Shown in pieces: positions 8,227 through 15,920 of a DNA stretch of 40,121 nucleotides; within the stretch, counting starts at the first letter, position 1; each line of letters begins with the position of its first letter. Origin of the DNA: Cytophagaceae bacterium (GTDB lineage Bacteria; Bacteroidota; Bacteroidia; Cytophagales; Cytophagaceae). A model generated the notes under the pieces. It saw nothing but the letters and a program-made list of their open reading frames with translations, searched no databases and was not told the origin of the DNA. A program made the translations under genes and the position numbers. The DNA lies in contig JALONM010000039.1 in the NCBI GenBank assembly GCA_025454925.1, positions 1-40,121 on the forward strand, written 5' to 3'.

Positions 8227-8763
8227 ATGGTAAAAATTTCGGAAGCACCTCCAGGCGTTGAAGGCCCAGGTTTTTTTGCAACGACTTTAGATAAAGCAGT
8301 AGGATTGGCCCGGAGTAACTCTTTGTGGCCTCTTCCATTTGCTACTTCCTGTTGTGGTATTGAGTTCATGGCAACCATGGCATCTAACTACGATTTGGCT
8401 CGTTTTGGTTCAGAGCGCATTGGATTTTCTCCAAGGCAATCCGACATGCTGATGGTGATGGGGACCATCGCAAAAAAAATGGGTCCGGTGCTGCGGCAGG
8501 TCTACGAGCAAATGGCAGAACCCAAGTGGGTAATCGCCGTAGGCGCATGCGCTTCCAGTGGTGGGGTGTTCGACACATACAGTGTGTTGCAGGGGATCGA
8601 CCGTATTATTCCGGTAGATGTTTATGTGCCAGGTTGTCCTCCTCGTCCGGAGCAAATCATTCAAGGGGTGATGCGTGTTCAGGAACTTGCCGCCACAGAA
8701 TCTTTGAATAGAAGAAATTCAGAAGCATATAGAGAGTTGTTAGCTAAATACGATATCAAATAA
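8227..8763 (+). CDS. nuoB: NADH-quinone oxidoreductase subunit B (cluster N2 subunit)
   Basis: Complex I subunit B holds the terminal 4Fe-4S cluster N2 that passes electrons to quinone. From the ATG at 8227 (178 residues) the four N2 cysteines are visible: the tandem pair C42-C43 (TSCCGIEFMATM), C108 (GACASSGG) and C137 (PGCPPRPEQII). A TTG start at 8185 is in frame but would add an unlikely N-terminus. Homologues begin close to the EAPPGVEGPGFFAT segment. The 70-nt gap after nuoA is the widest at the head of the operon. The stop overlaps the nuoC start by one base (TAATG). Confidence 0.97.
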   Translation: MVKISEAPPGVEGPGFFATTLDKAVGLARSNSLWPLPFATSCCGIEFMATMASNYDLARFGSERIGFSPRQSDMLMVMGTIAKKMGPVLRQVYEQMAEPKWVIAVGACASSGGVFDTYSVLQGIDRIIPVDVYVPGCPPRPEQIIQGVMRVQELAATESLNRRNSEAYRELLAKYDIK

Positions 8764-9278
8764 TGGCGCTGAGCAACGAACGAATCATCGAACGACTGCA
8801 AGAAAAATTCAACACAGAATTGATTTCTTCAGAAATCTCCTACGATCTTCTATCCATTGAGGTGAAGAGAGACGCAGTGCTGGATATCATCCGCTATTTA
8901 AAAGAAGACAAAGAGTTAAACTTTATTTTTCTTACGGATTTAACTGGTGTGCACTATCCTGATTTTCCAGATGGAGAGAAACTTGGGGTGATTTATCATT
9001 TACATAATCTGGTAGATAATGTTCGCCTCCGAGTGAAAGCTTTGTTTCCTAAAGAATCTCCCTTTATCGAATCGCTTACTCCTGTGTATTCTGGAGCTAA
9101 TTGGATGGAGCGGGAAACATATGATTTCTTCGGTATAGAATTTAAACATCATCCGGGGTTAAAGCGCATCTTAAACGTGGATGATTTGGGTTACTTTCCA
9201 CTTCGCAAAGAGTTTGCGTTGGAGGATCCAACACGAGATGATAAAGACGACCGCTTTTTCGGTAGAGGACAATTGTAA
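8763..9278 (+). CDS. nuoC: NADH-quinone oxidoreductase subunit C (30 kDa)
   Basis: This 171-residue hydrophilic subunit of the peripheral arm belongs to the 30-kDa family. Its signature is near ANWMERETYDFFGIEFKHHP, followed by LKRIL and DDLGYFPLRKEF. The N-terminal half has the usual alpha/beta fold with FIFLTDLTGVHYPD. It binds NuoD and NuoB and has no cofactor. It is separate from nuoD, unlike the E. coli nuoCD fusion. It starts inside the nuoB stop, so translation is probably coupled. Confidence 0.96.
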   Translation: MALSNERIIERLQEKFNTELISSEISYDLLSIEVKRDAVLDIIRYLKEDKELNFIFLTDLTGVHYPDFPDGEKLGVIYHLHNLVDNVRLRVKALFPKESPFIESLTPVYSGANWMERETYDFFGIEFKHHPGLKRILNVDDLGYFPLRKEFALEDPTRDDKDDRFFGRGQL

Positions 9279-9299
9279 TACACTTCAAGCATCATTAAC

Positions 9300-10517
9300 A
9301 TGCTAACGCATAAAGAGCCAAAAGAACTTACTGAGCTAGAAGAACAGCACCTGACTACGCTGAACCTGGGGCCTACACACCCTGCTACGCACGGCGTATT
9401 TCAGAATATCGTGCAAATGGATGGCGAACGCATCGTTTCCGCTGAACCTACTGTTGGATATATCCATCGTGCCTTCGAAAAAATTGCTGAACGCAGACCT
9501 TTCTACCAAATAACCCCATTGACCGACCGGTTGAACTATTGTTCTTCCCCACTCAACAATATGGGATGGCACATGACCGTAGAAAAGCTAATTGGTGCTG
9601 AAATTCCTAAGCGTGTGCAATACATGCGCATTGTTGTAATGGAACTCGCCAGGATTGCAGACCATCTTGTGTGCAACAGTATTTTGGGAGTAGACGCAGG
9701 TGCCTTTACTGGATTTACTTACGTATTTCAGGATAGAGAAAAAATTTACGATATATACGAAGAGATTTGCGGAGCCAGACTTACCACGAATATTGGACGC
9801 ATTGGCGGCTTTGAGCGTGATTTTAGTCCCAGGGCTTTTGAACTTATTGAAGCGTTTCTGAAAGAATTTCCTAAGCACATGAAGGAGTTTCAGGCCCTGT
9901 TTGATTCCAATAGAATTTTTATTGATAGAATTAAAGGTGCCGGTCCTATTTCAGCCGAAAGAGCTTTGAACTATAGTTTTACAGGCCCTAATCTTCGCGC
10001 CGCAGGCGTAGATTACGATGTGCGTGTGGCAAAGCCTTACTCCGGATATGAGGATTTTCAATTTGAAATTCCTGTTGGAACCAATGGCGATACGTACGAC
10101 CGTTATGTGGTGCGTAACGAGGAAATTTGGCAAAGCTTAAGTATTATTCAGCAAGCCATGGATAAGCTTAAGAAAATGCCTGCCGGTGAATATCACGCCA
10201 ACATCCCCGATTTTTATCTACCACCGAAACAAGAGGTGTACAGAAATATGGAAGCTCTTATCTATCACTTTAAAATTGTGATGGGAGAGACAGAAATTCC
10301 AAAAGGTGAAGTGTATCATGGAATCGAAGCCGCGAATGGTGAGCTAGGATTCTATTTGGTGAGTGATGGAGGACGTGCTCCTTTCCGTTTGCACTTCCGC
10401 CGACCTTGTTTTATTTATTACCAGGCATATCCGGAAATGATTAAAGGAGCATATTTGTCAGATGCTGTGGTTACCATGAGCAGCCTGAATTTGATTGCCG
10501 GAGAAATGGATGCCTAA
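9300..10517 (+). CDS. nuoD: NADH-quinone oxidoreductase subunit D (49 kDa)
   Basis: The protein has 405 residues and forms much of the quinone-binding pocket with NuoB. It shows the 49-kDa signatures TLNLGPTHPATHG near the N-terminus, PTVGYIHRAFEKIAE, LTDRLNYCSSPLNNMGWHM and RIGGFERDF. The C-terminal part ends GEMDA with the preceding FRPCF-like segment FRRPCFIYYQ. The family derives from hydrogenase large subunits but lacks the Ni-binding cysteines. Length is normal for a stand-alone NuoD. It lies 21 nt after nuoC. Confidence 0.97.
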   Translation: MLTHKEPKELTELEEQHLTTLNLGPTHPATHGVFQNIVQMDGERIVSAEPTVGYIHRAFEKIAERRPFYQITPLTDRLNYCSSPLNNMGWHMTVEKLIGAEIPKRVQYMRIVVMELARIADHLVCNSILGVDAGAFTGFTYVFQDREKIYDIYEEICGARLTTNIGRIGGFERDFSPRAFELIEAFLKEFPKHMKEFQALFDSNRIFIDRIKGAGPISAERALNYSFTGPNLRAAGVDYDVRVAKPYSGYEDFQFEIPVGTNGDTYDRYVVRNEEIWQSLSIIQQAMDKLKKMPAGEYHANIPDFYLPPKQEVYRNMEALIYHFKIVMGETEIPKGEVYHGIEAANGELGFYLVSDGGRAPFRLHFRRPCFIYYQAYPEMIKGAYLSDAVVTMSSLNLIAGEMDA

Positions 10518-10537
10518 AATCTTTTATTGTAATACCC

Positions 10538-11071
10538 ATGAGTACCACCGAGAAAGAGATTAAATTTTCAGAAGCCACCATGGCTCGTGTACACGAGTTG
10601 ATCAGTCATTATCCGGAAGGGCGTCAGAAGTCGGCCTTGTTGCCAGTGCTCCATCTTGCCCAGAATGAATTTGGCGGATGGTTAAGCGTTCCTGTAATGG
10701 ATTACGTGGCTTCTGTATTGCAGTTGGAACCTATTGAGGTTTACGAAGTGGCTACTTTTTATACGATGTATAACCAGGAGCCTGTCGGCCAATGCATGAT
10801 TGAATTTTGCCAGACTGGCCCTTGTTTGTGCGGTGGAGTGGAACCACTCATCGAATACACCGAAAATAAGCTCGGAATAAAATTAGGCGAAACTACTCCG
10901 GATGGTAAATTTACGCTGAAAGGTGTAGAATGTCTCGGAGCTTGTGGTTACGCTCCTATGGCGCAGATTGGCAAATACTACTACGAGCATTTGACCCCTG
11001 CCAAAATCGATAGGATCATCGAAGAGTTTGGAAAGCCAGGTTGGGATCCGCATAAGAAACATGAAATTTGA
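10538..11071 (+). CDS. nuoE: NADH-quinone oxidoreductase subunit E (24 kDa, 2Fe-2S)
   Basis: The protein has 177 residues with an N-terminal helical region and a thioredoxin-like 2Fe-2S domain. Cluster N1a cysteines are visible as C91 and C96 (FCQTGPCLCGG) and C132 and C136 (CLGACGYAPM). It forms the NADH-dehydrogenase module with NuoF and NuoG. It lies 20 nt after nuoD and 18 nt before nuoF. An extra cysteine, C98, sits next to the cluster ligand. Confidence 0.97.
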   Translation: MSTTEKEIKFSEATMARVHELISHYPEGRQKSALLPVLHLAQNEFGGWLSVPVMDYVASVLQLEPIEVYEVATFYTMYNQEPVGQCMIEFCQTGPCLCGGVEPLIEYTENKLGIKLGETTPDGKFTLKGVECLGACGYAPMAQIGKYYYEHLTPAKIDRIIEEFGKPGWDPHKKHEI

Positions 11072-11089
11072 TATTCCTACTAAACGATC

Positions 11090-12433
11090 ATGGGAAGAAA
11101 GTTACTGTTAGAACACGAACATGTGCCAGGCATCGATGGATACGAAGTATATCGTAGCAAAGGTGGTTATCAGGCAGTGGAGAAAGCATTAAAGTCTATG
11201 GGGCCTGAAGCCGTTGTGGAGGAAGTGAAAACTTCCGGACTGCGCGGTAGAGGAGGGGCCGGATTTCCTACAGGAATGAAGTGGAGTTTTATTGCAAAGC
11301 CTGAAGGGAAGCCTCGTTACCTTGTTTGCAATGCCGATGAGAGTGAGCCAGGAACGTTTAAAGACAGATACCTGATGGAGAAAATCCCTCACTTGCTGGT
11401 GGAGGGCTTAATTCTGTCTAGTTTTGCCTTAGGAGCTAATACGGCATACATTTACATTCGCGGGGAGTATAAGTGGTTGGTCGATGTTATGGAGAAAGCC
11501 ATAGGTGAGGCCAAGCACAACGGTTGGATAGGTAAAAACATCTTGAACTCCGGGTTTAATCTGGAGATTTATGTCAATAACGGAGCCGGGGCTTATATCT
11601 GCGGAGAAGAAACTGCTTTAATAGAATCCCTGGAGGGTAAGCGTGGTAATCCACGAATCAAACCACCTTTCCCTGCGGTATCTGGTTTATACAATTGTCC
11701 TACGGTGGTTAATAACGTAGAGTCAATAGCTGCAGTAGTTCCCATTATCAATTTGGGTGGTGCGGAATATGCAAAAATCGGACTTGGGAAATCTACCGGG
11801 ACTAAATTAATTTCTGCTTGCGGACATTTGAAAAAGCCCGGTGTTTACGAAATTGAATTGGGCGTTTCCGTAGAAGAGTTCATCAATTCAGAAGAATATT
11901 GTGGAGGTATTCGCGACGGACATCGCTTGAAGGCCTTGATACCAGGAGGTTCTTCGGTGCCGGTGCTTCCTTACCATCTAATTTATAAAACAGCCAATGG
12001 CGATCAACGTCTTATGACCTATGAATCCTTGGCCGATGGAGGATTTGCAACCGGATCAATGTTAGGTTCCGGAGGATTTATAGCCATGGATGAAACTACT
12101 TGTATTGTTCGCAATACCTGGAGCTTTGCCCGCTTTTACCATCATGAATCTTGTGGGCAATGTTCTCCTTGTCGCGAAGGTACCGGATGGATGGAGAAAG
12201 TATTGCATCGCATCGAGCATGGACATGGTAATATGCACGACATCGACCTACTGGTAGATGTGGCAAAAAAAATCGAAGGGAACACCATCTGTCCGCTTGG
12301 AGATGCTGCGGCTTGGCCTGTAGCAGCTGCGATCAGACATTTCAGAGAAGAATTTGAATATCATATCAAATATCCTGAAAAGGTAAAAGGAATTTACGCA
12401 CATTTGCCAGACTATTCGGCTGTGCCTGTGTAG
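11090..12433 (+). CDS. nuoF: NADH-quinone oxidoreductase subunit F (51 kDa, FMN, 4Fe-4S)
   Basis: This 447-residue subunit oxidises NADH. The NADH/FMN-binding motif GRGGAGFPTGMKW (about residues 54-66), CNADESEPGTFKDR and GAGAYICGEETALIESLEG are all intact. The N3 cluster ligands are C355, C358 and C361 (ESCGQCSPCREG) and C401 (NTICPLGDA). The order in the protein is FMN domain, soluble-ligand-binding (SLBB) domain, then the iron-sulfur helical domain. Length is as in other bacteria. It is followed by 48 nt and nuoG. Confidence 0.98.
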   Translation: MGRKLLLEHEHVPGIDGYEVYRSKGGYQAVEKALKSMGPEAVVEEVKTSGLRGRGGAGFPTGMKWSFIAKPEGKPRYLVCNADESEPGTFKDRYLMEKIPHLLVEGLILSSFALGANTAYIYIRGEYKWLVDVMEKAIGEAKHNGWIGKNILNSGFNLEIYVNNGAGAYICGEETALIESLEGKRGNPRIKPPFPAVSGLYNCPTVVNNVESIAAVVPIINLGGAEYAKIGLGKSTGTKLISACGHLKKPGVYEIELGVSVEEFINSEEYCGGIRDGHRLKALIPGGSSVPVLPYHLIYKTANGDQRLMTYESLADGGFATGSMLGSGGFIAMDETTCIVRNTWSFARFYHHESCGQCSPCREGTGWMEKVLHRIEHGHGNMHDIDLLVDVAKKIEGNTICPLGDAAAWPVAAAIRHFREEFEYHIKYPEKVKGIYAHLPDYSAVPV

Positions 12434-12481
12434 TAAAGTGCTTTCAAGTAGTGAGAAAAGGAAATTAGAACAAATAGCCCT

Positions 12482-13450
12482 ATGAAGGTTACGATAGACG
12501 GACATACTATTGAAGTAGAACCTGGGACAACCATTCTTCAGGCTGCCCGCATGATTGGTGGTGATGTAGTGCCTCCAGCCATGTGCTACTATTCCAAATT
12601 GAAAGATTCGGGTGGGAAATGCCGTACCTGTATTGTGGAGGTCAGCAAAGGATCCGAAAAGGATCCGCGTCCAATGCCGAAGTTGGTAGCCTCTTGCCGC
12701 ACCACAGTAATGGATGGCATGGAGGTGAAAAACTTCACTTCAGAGCGTGTATTGGAAGCCCGCCGGGGAGTTGTGGAATTTCTACTGATCAATCACCCGC
12801 TCGATTGCCCGGTATGTGACCAGGCAGGGGAGTGCCATCTGCAAGACCTTGCCTACGAGCATGGCTCTGCCAAAACCCGCTACGAAGAGGAACGCAGGAA
12901 ATACGACATGGTCGACATTGGCGATAAAATTAAATTGCACATGACGCGATGCATACTGTGCTACCGCTGCGTGTTTACGGCCGACCAAATCACAGACAAA
13001 CGTGTGCACGGAGTGCTTCATCGTGGTGATTCCGCCGAAATTGGAACCTATATTGAAAAAGCTATTGAAAACGATTTCTCCGGAAACGTAATCGATGTCT
13101 GCCCTGTTGGAGCTTTAACAGATAAGACCTTCCGCTTTAAAAGCCGCGTATGGTTTGTGAAACCCATGCTGGCTTCACGCTCTTGCGATAAATGTTGTGG
13201 CAAAGTAGTGCTGTGGACTTCCGGTAAAGATGTACACCGCGTTACTGCCCGCAAAGATCAATTTGGTGAAGTGGAAGAATTCATTTGCAACACCTGTCGT
13301 TTCGATAAAAAACATCTGAACGATTGGACCATCGAAGGTCCGGCACCTATTGAAAAGCAATCGGTAATTTCTGCCAATAAATACAAACAAGGTTTAAAAG
13401 TAACAGCCCCTCAGAAGATAGAATATGGAAACCGCCCTCTTCTTGGATAA
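12482..13450 (+). CDS. nuoG: NADH-quinone oxidoreductase subunit G, short form
   Basis: The protein has 322 residues. An N-terminal ferredoxin domain has 2Fe-2S ligands C35, C47, C50 and C72. Next is the His-Cys3 4Fe-4S motif HPLDCPVCDQAGECHLQDL, then a ferredoxin-like segment with CILCYRC and VCPVGALTDKTFRFKSR, and a molybdopterin-oxidoreductase-type CxxC region (RSCDKCCGK, ICNTCRF). The protein then ends: the long molybdopterin-fold domain of about 900-residue NuoG proteins is missing. The end shows no frameshift, and from memory similar short NuoG proteins occur in Bacteroidota, so I read it as complete. Its last 26 bases overlap nuoH. Confidence 0.92.
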   Translation: MKVTIDGHTIEVEPGTTILQAARMIGGDVVPPAMCYYSKLKDSGGKCRTCIVEVSKGSEKDPRPMPKLVASCRTTVMDGMEVKNFTSERVLEARRGVVEFLLINHPLDCPVCDQAGECHLQDLAYEHGSAKTRYEEERRKYDMVDIGDKIKLHMTRCILCYRCVFTADQITDKRVHGVLHRGDSAEIGTYIEKAIENDFSGNVIDVCPVGALTDKTFRFKSRVWFVKPMLASRSCDKCCGKVVLWTSGKDVHRVTARKDQFGEVEEFICNTCRFDKKHLNDWTIEGPAPIEKQSVISANKYKQGLKVTAPQKIEYGNRPLLG

Positions 13451-14477
13451 ATTAATTCTGGTGGTGAGCGTATTTGGCGCCTCTTTGGGAATTGCCATGT
13501 ACTCAACACTCGCAGAAAGAAAATTTGCCGCTTTTTTTCAAGATCGTTTAGGACCCAACAGAGCTGGTCTCTTTGGAATTTTGCAGCCTGTTGCCGATGG
13601 TGTGAAACTCTTCATGAAAGAAGAAATCATTCCTGCACAGGCCAATAAGTTTCTGTTCATTTTAGGTCCTTCTTTATTCATGATCACAGCACTGATGACT
13701 AGTGCCGTAATTCCCTGGAGTACTCCTTTGGATTTAGGTGACAGAACAATGGAACTTCAGGTGACTGATATTAACATCGGCCTATTGTATGTGTTCGGAG
13801 TAGTATCCATAGGTGTTTATGGAATAATGATCGGTGGTTGGGCTTCCAACAACAAGTACTCCCTAATGGGCGCCCTTAGAGCTTCATCTCAGATGATTTC
13901 CTATGAATTAGCCATGGGCTTTAGTATTATTGCCATCATCATGATCACTGGTTCGATGGGCTTGAAAGATGTGGTGAATGCGCAAAGTACAGAGCTTTTC
14001 GGTATCAGCGGACTCAACTGGAATATTTTTTATCAGCCTTTAGGGTTTTTAATTTTCATCATCTGCGCATTTGCAGAATGTAACAGAACACCTTTCGACT
14101 TACCAGAGTGCGAGGCTGAATTGGTCGGAGGATACCATACCGAATACAGCAGTATGAAACTTGGATTGTTCCTGTTTGCTGAATATGTAAACATGTTTAT
14201 TTCGTCCGCTATGATGGCTGGATTGTATTTTGGTGGTTACAATTTTCCATTTATGTATGAATTAGGCCTATCTCAGAACGCGCTTTCCATACTTGGACTG
14301 GTAGCGTTTATGACTAAGATTTTAGCCTTTATATTTTTCTTCATGTGGATACGCTGGACTATTCCGCGTTTCCGATATGACCAGCTTATGCACTTAGGCT
14401 GGAAAGTGTTGATCCCTTTGGCTATTATGAATTTAATCGCCACGGGTGGAGTAATGACGTTTATGGCAAGTAAATAA
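13425..14477 (+). CDS. nuoH: NADH-quinone oxidoreductase subunit H
   Basis: This 350-residue membrane subunit forms the quinone tunnel at the junction of the two arms. It has about eight membrane helices. Family signatures are AERKFAAFFQDRLGPNRAG, EEIIPAQANKF and the acidic loop ECNRTPFDLPECEAELVGGY followed by HTEYSSMKL. The chosen ATG lies inside nuoG (26-bp overlap). It supplies the expected first helix, and no later start would keep it. nuoI follows after 11 nt. Confidence 0.97.
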   Translation: METALFLDKLILVVSVFGASLGIAMYSTLAERKFAAFFQDRLGPNRAGLFGILQPVADGVKLFMKEEIIPAQANKFLFILGPSLFMITALMTSAVIPWSTPLDLGDRTMELQVTDINIGLLYVFGVVSIGVYGIMIGGWASNNKYSLMGALRASSQMISYELAMGFSIIAIIMITGSMGLKDVVNAQSTELFGISGLNWNIFYQPLGFLIFIICAFAECNRTPFDLPECEAELVGGYHTEYSSMKLGLFLFAEYVNMFISSAMMAGLYFGGYNFPFMYELGLSQNALSILGLVAFMTKILAFIFFFMWIRWTIPRFRYDQLMHLGWKVLIPLAIMNLIATGGVMTFMASK

Positions 14478-14488
14478 AAGAGAGCGGT

Positions 14489-15067
14489 ATGTCAGGAATT
14501 ACACTTACCAATAGAAAAAAAGTTTTAGAAAAGAAAAAGTTAAGCTTTTCGGAAAGTCTGTATTTGCCTGCCATTTTTGGCGGCATGCTGATTACCTTGA
14601 AGCACTTTTTCATGAAAAAAGCTACCATCAGTTATCCGGATGTAAAACGACCTTTCAGTAAAGTATACCGAGGTAAGCATGTGCTGAAGCGTGATGATCA
14701 AGGACGTGAGAATTGTACAGCCTGTGGACTTTGCGCTGTGTCATGTCCGGCGGAAGCAATCACCATCGTTGCCGATGAACGGAAAAAAGGAGAAGAACAT
14801 CTCTATCGTGAAGAGAAGTATGCCTCTGTATACGAAATCAATATGTTGCGTTGTATTTTCTGCGGACTTTGTGAGGAAGCTTGTCCAAAGGATGCAATAT
14901 ACCTAACAGAAGACCTGACTCCTGCCAATTTTACCAGACAGGATTTTATTTATGGCAAAGATAAATTAGTACAACCACTCAATGAGAGTTGCCATCCGAA
15001 AACCAATCAGCCATATATAAAAGATGGCAAACCTTACGAATACAAAAACCCAGTTTATACCAAATAA
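14489..15067 (+). CDS. nuoI: NADH-quinone oxidoreductase subunit I (two 4Fe-4S clusters)
   Basis: This 192-residue ferredoxin-type subunit carries clusters N6a and N6b. Two full CxxCxxCxxxCP motifs are present: CTACGLCAVSCPAEAI and CIFCGLCEEACPKDAI. The N-terminal amphipathic stretch (about residues 20-45, LKHFFMKKATISYPD) contacts the membrane arm. The C-terminal tail (ESCHPKTNQPY and beyond) is longer than in E. coli. nuoJ starts two bases after the stop. Confidence 0.97.
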   Translation: MSGITLTNRKKVLEKKKLSFSESLYLPAIFGGMLITLKHFFMKKATISYPDVKRPFSKVYRGKHVLKRDDQGRENCTACGLCAVSCPAEAITIVADERKKGEEHLYREEKYASVYEINMLRCIFCGLCEEACPKDAIYLTEDLTPANFTRQDFIYGKDKLVQPLNESCHPKTNQPYIKDGKPYEYKNPVYTK

Positions 15068-15069
15068 TA

Positions 15070-15573
15070 ATGGAACAGATCATTTTTATAATACTTTCTG
15101 TTTTAGCGGTAGTTGGCGCGTTGGCAGTAATTTTCTCCAGCAATGCCGTATATAGTGTACTCTTTCTGGTACTTACATTTTTCGCTATAGCAGGTCATTT
15201 TATATTACTCAATGCCCAGTTTCTGGCTATTGTAAACATCATCGTTTACGCCGGAGCCATTATGGTGTTGTTTTTATTCGTCATCATGTTACTTAATCTG
15301 AATAAAGATTCAGAAGCGCCAACTCCCGCGTTGGCCCGCATTGCCGGTGCCATAGCAGCAGGTTTGCTAATGGTGACGATAGTAGGTGCGTTTAAAGGCT
15401 TAAGTCAGGGTTCTGATGTAGCATTGCGCGGGGGGGAAATTGGAACAGTGAGTCGTTTAGGACAAGTGCTTTTTTCCGATTTTTTGCTTCCTTTTGAAAT
15501 TTCATCAGTACTCTTCTTGTCGGCAATGATTGGCGCTGTAATGCTGGGTAAAAAGAATCTTAAAGATAGTTAA
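15070..15573 (+). CDS. nuoJ: NADH-quinone oxidoreductase subunit J
   Basis: From ATG 15070 (167 residues) it has five membrane helices. The family segment FFAIAGHFILLNAQFLAIVN is followed by IIVYAGAIMVLFLFVIMLLN, which includes the pi-bulge helix region. An in-frame TTG at 14989 lies inside nuoI and would add a hydrophilic N-terminus, so I rejected it. It is a core membrane-arm subunit that links the quinone module to the pumps. It lies 9 nt before nuoK. Confidence 0.95.
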   Translation: MEQIIFIILSVLAVVGALAVIFSSNAVYSVLFLVLTFFAIAGHFILLNAQFLAIVNIIVYAGAIMVLFLFVIMLLNLNKDSEAPTPALARIAGAIAAGLLMVTIVGAFKGLSQGSDVALRGGEIGTVSRLGQVLFSDFLLPFEISSVLFLSAMIGAVMLGKKNLKDS

Positions 15574-15582
15574 TACATTTTC

Positions 15583-15900
15583 ATGGAAAATCTTTTTAGT
15601 AATACACTGGATGGATATTTATTTCTGGCTTCTTTGCTTTTTGCCATTGGAGTGCTGGGTATTTTAATCCGGAGAAACATCATCATCATTTTTATGTGCG
15701 TGGAGTTGATGTTAAGTGCGGTAAATCTTTTGTTGACGGCATTTTCCGTGCATCACAACGATCCGAACGGACAAGTATTTGTGTTTTTTATTATGGCAGT
15801 GGCTGCTGCTGAAATCACAATTGGCTTAGCCATTCTGGTAATGATTTACAGAAATACGGGATCGGTAAGCATCGATTCTCTCAAAAAACTTAAGTGGTAA
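15583..15900 (+). CDS. nuoK: NADH-quinone oxidoreductase subunit K
   Basis: The protein has 105 residues and three membrane helices. The conserved Glu residues of the E-channel lie in MCVELMLSAVNLLLTAF and AAAEITIGLAILVMIYR. It is related to MrpC. Length and motifs are typical. It ends just before nuoL. A GTG at 15894 would make the two genes overlap, but the preferred nuoL start is 20 nt downstream of the nuoK stop. Confidence 0.96.
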   Translation: MENLFSNTLDGYLFLASLLFAIGVLGILIRRNIIIIFMCVELMLSAVNLLLTAFSVHHNDPNGQVFVFFIMAVAAAEITIGLAILVMIYRNTGSVSIDSLKKLKW

Positions 15901-15920
15901 AATTAAACGCATTGATTGCG

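Noticed and set aside
7986-8378. 130-codon minus-strand frame across nuoA-nuoB
   Set aside because: Its bases are explained by two conserved complex I genes.
14989-15069. TTG start for nuoJ inside nuoI
   Set aside because: It would add a hydrophilic stretch before the first membrane helix. ATG 15070 fits the two-base spacing after nuoI.
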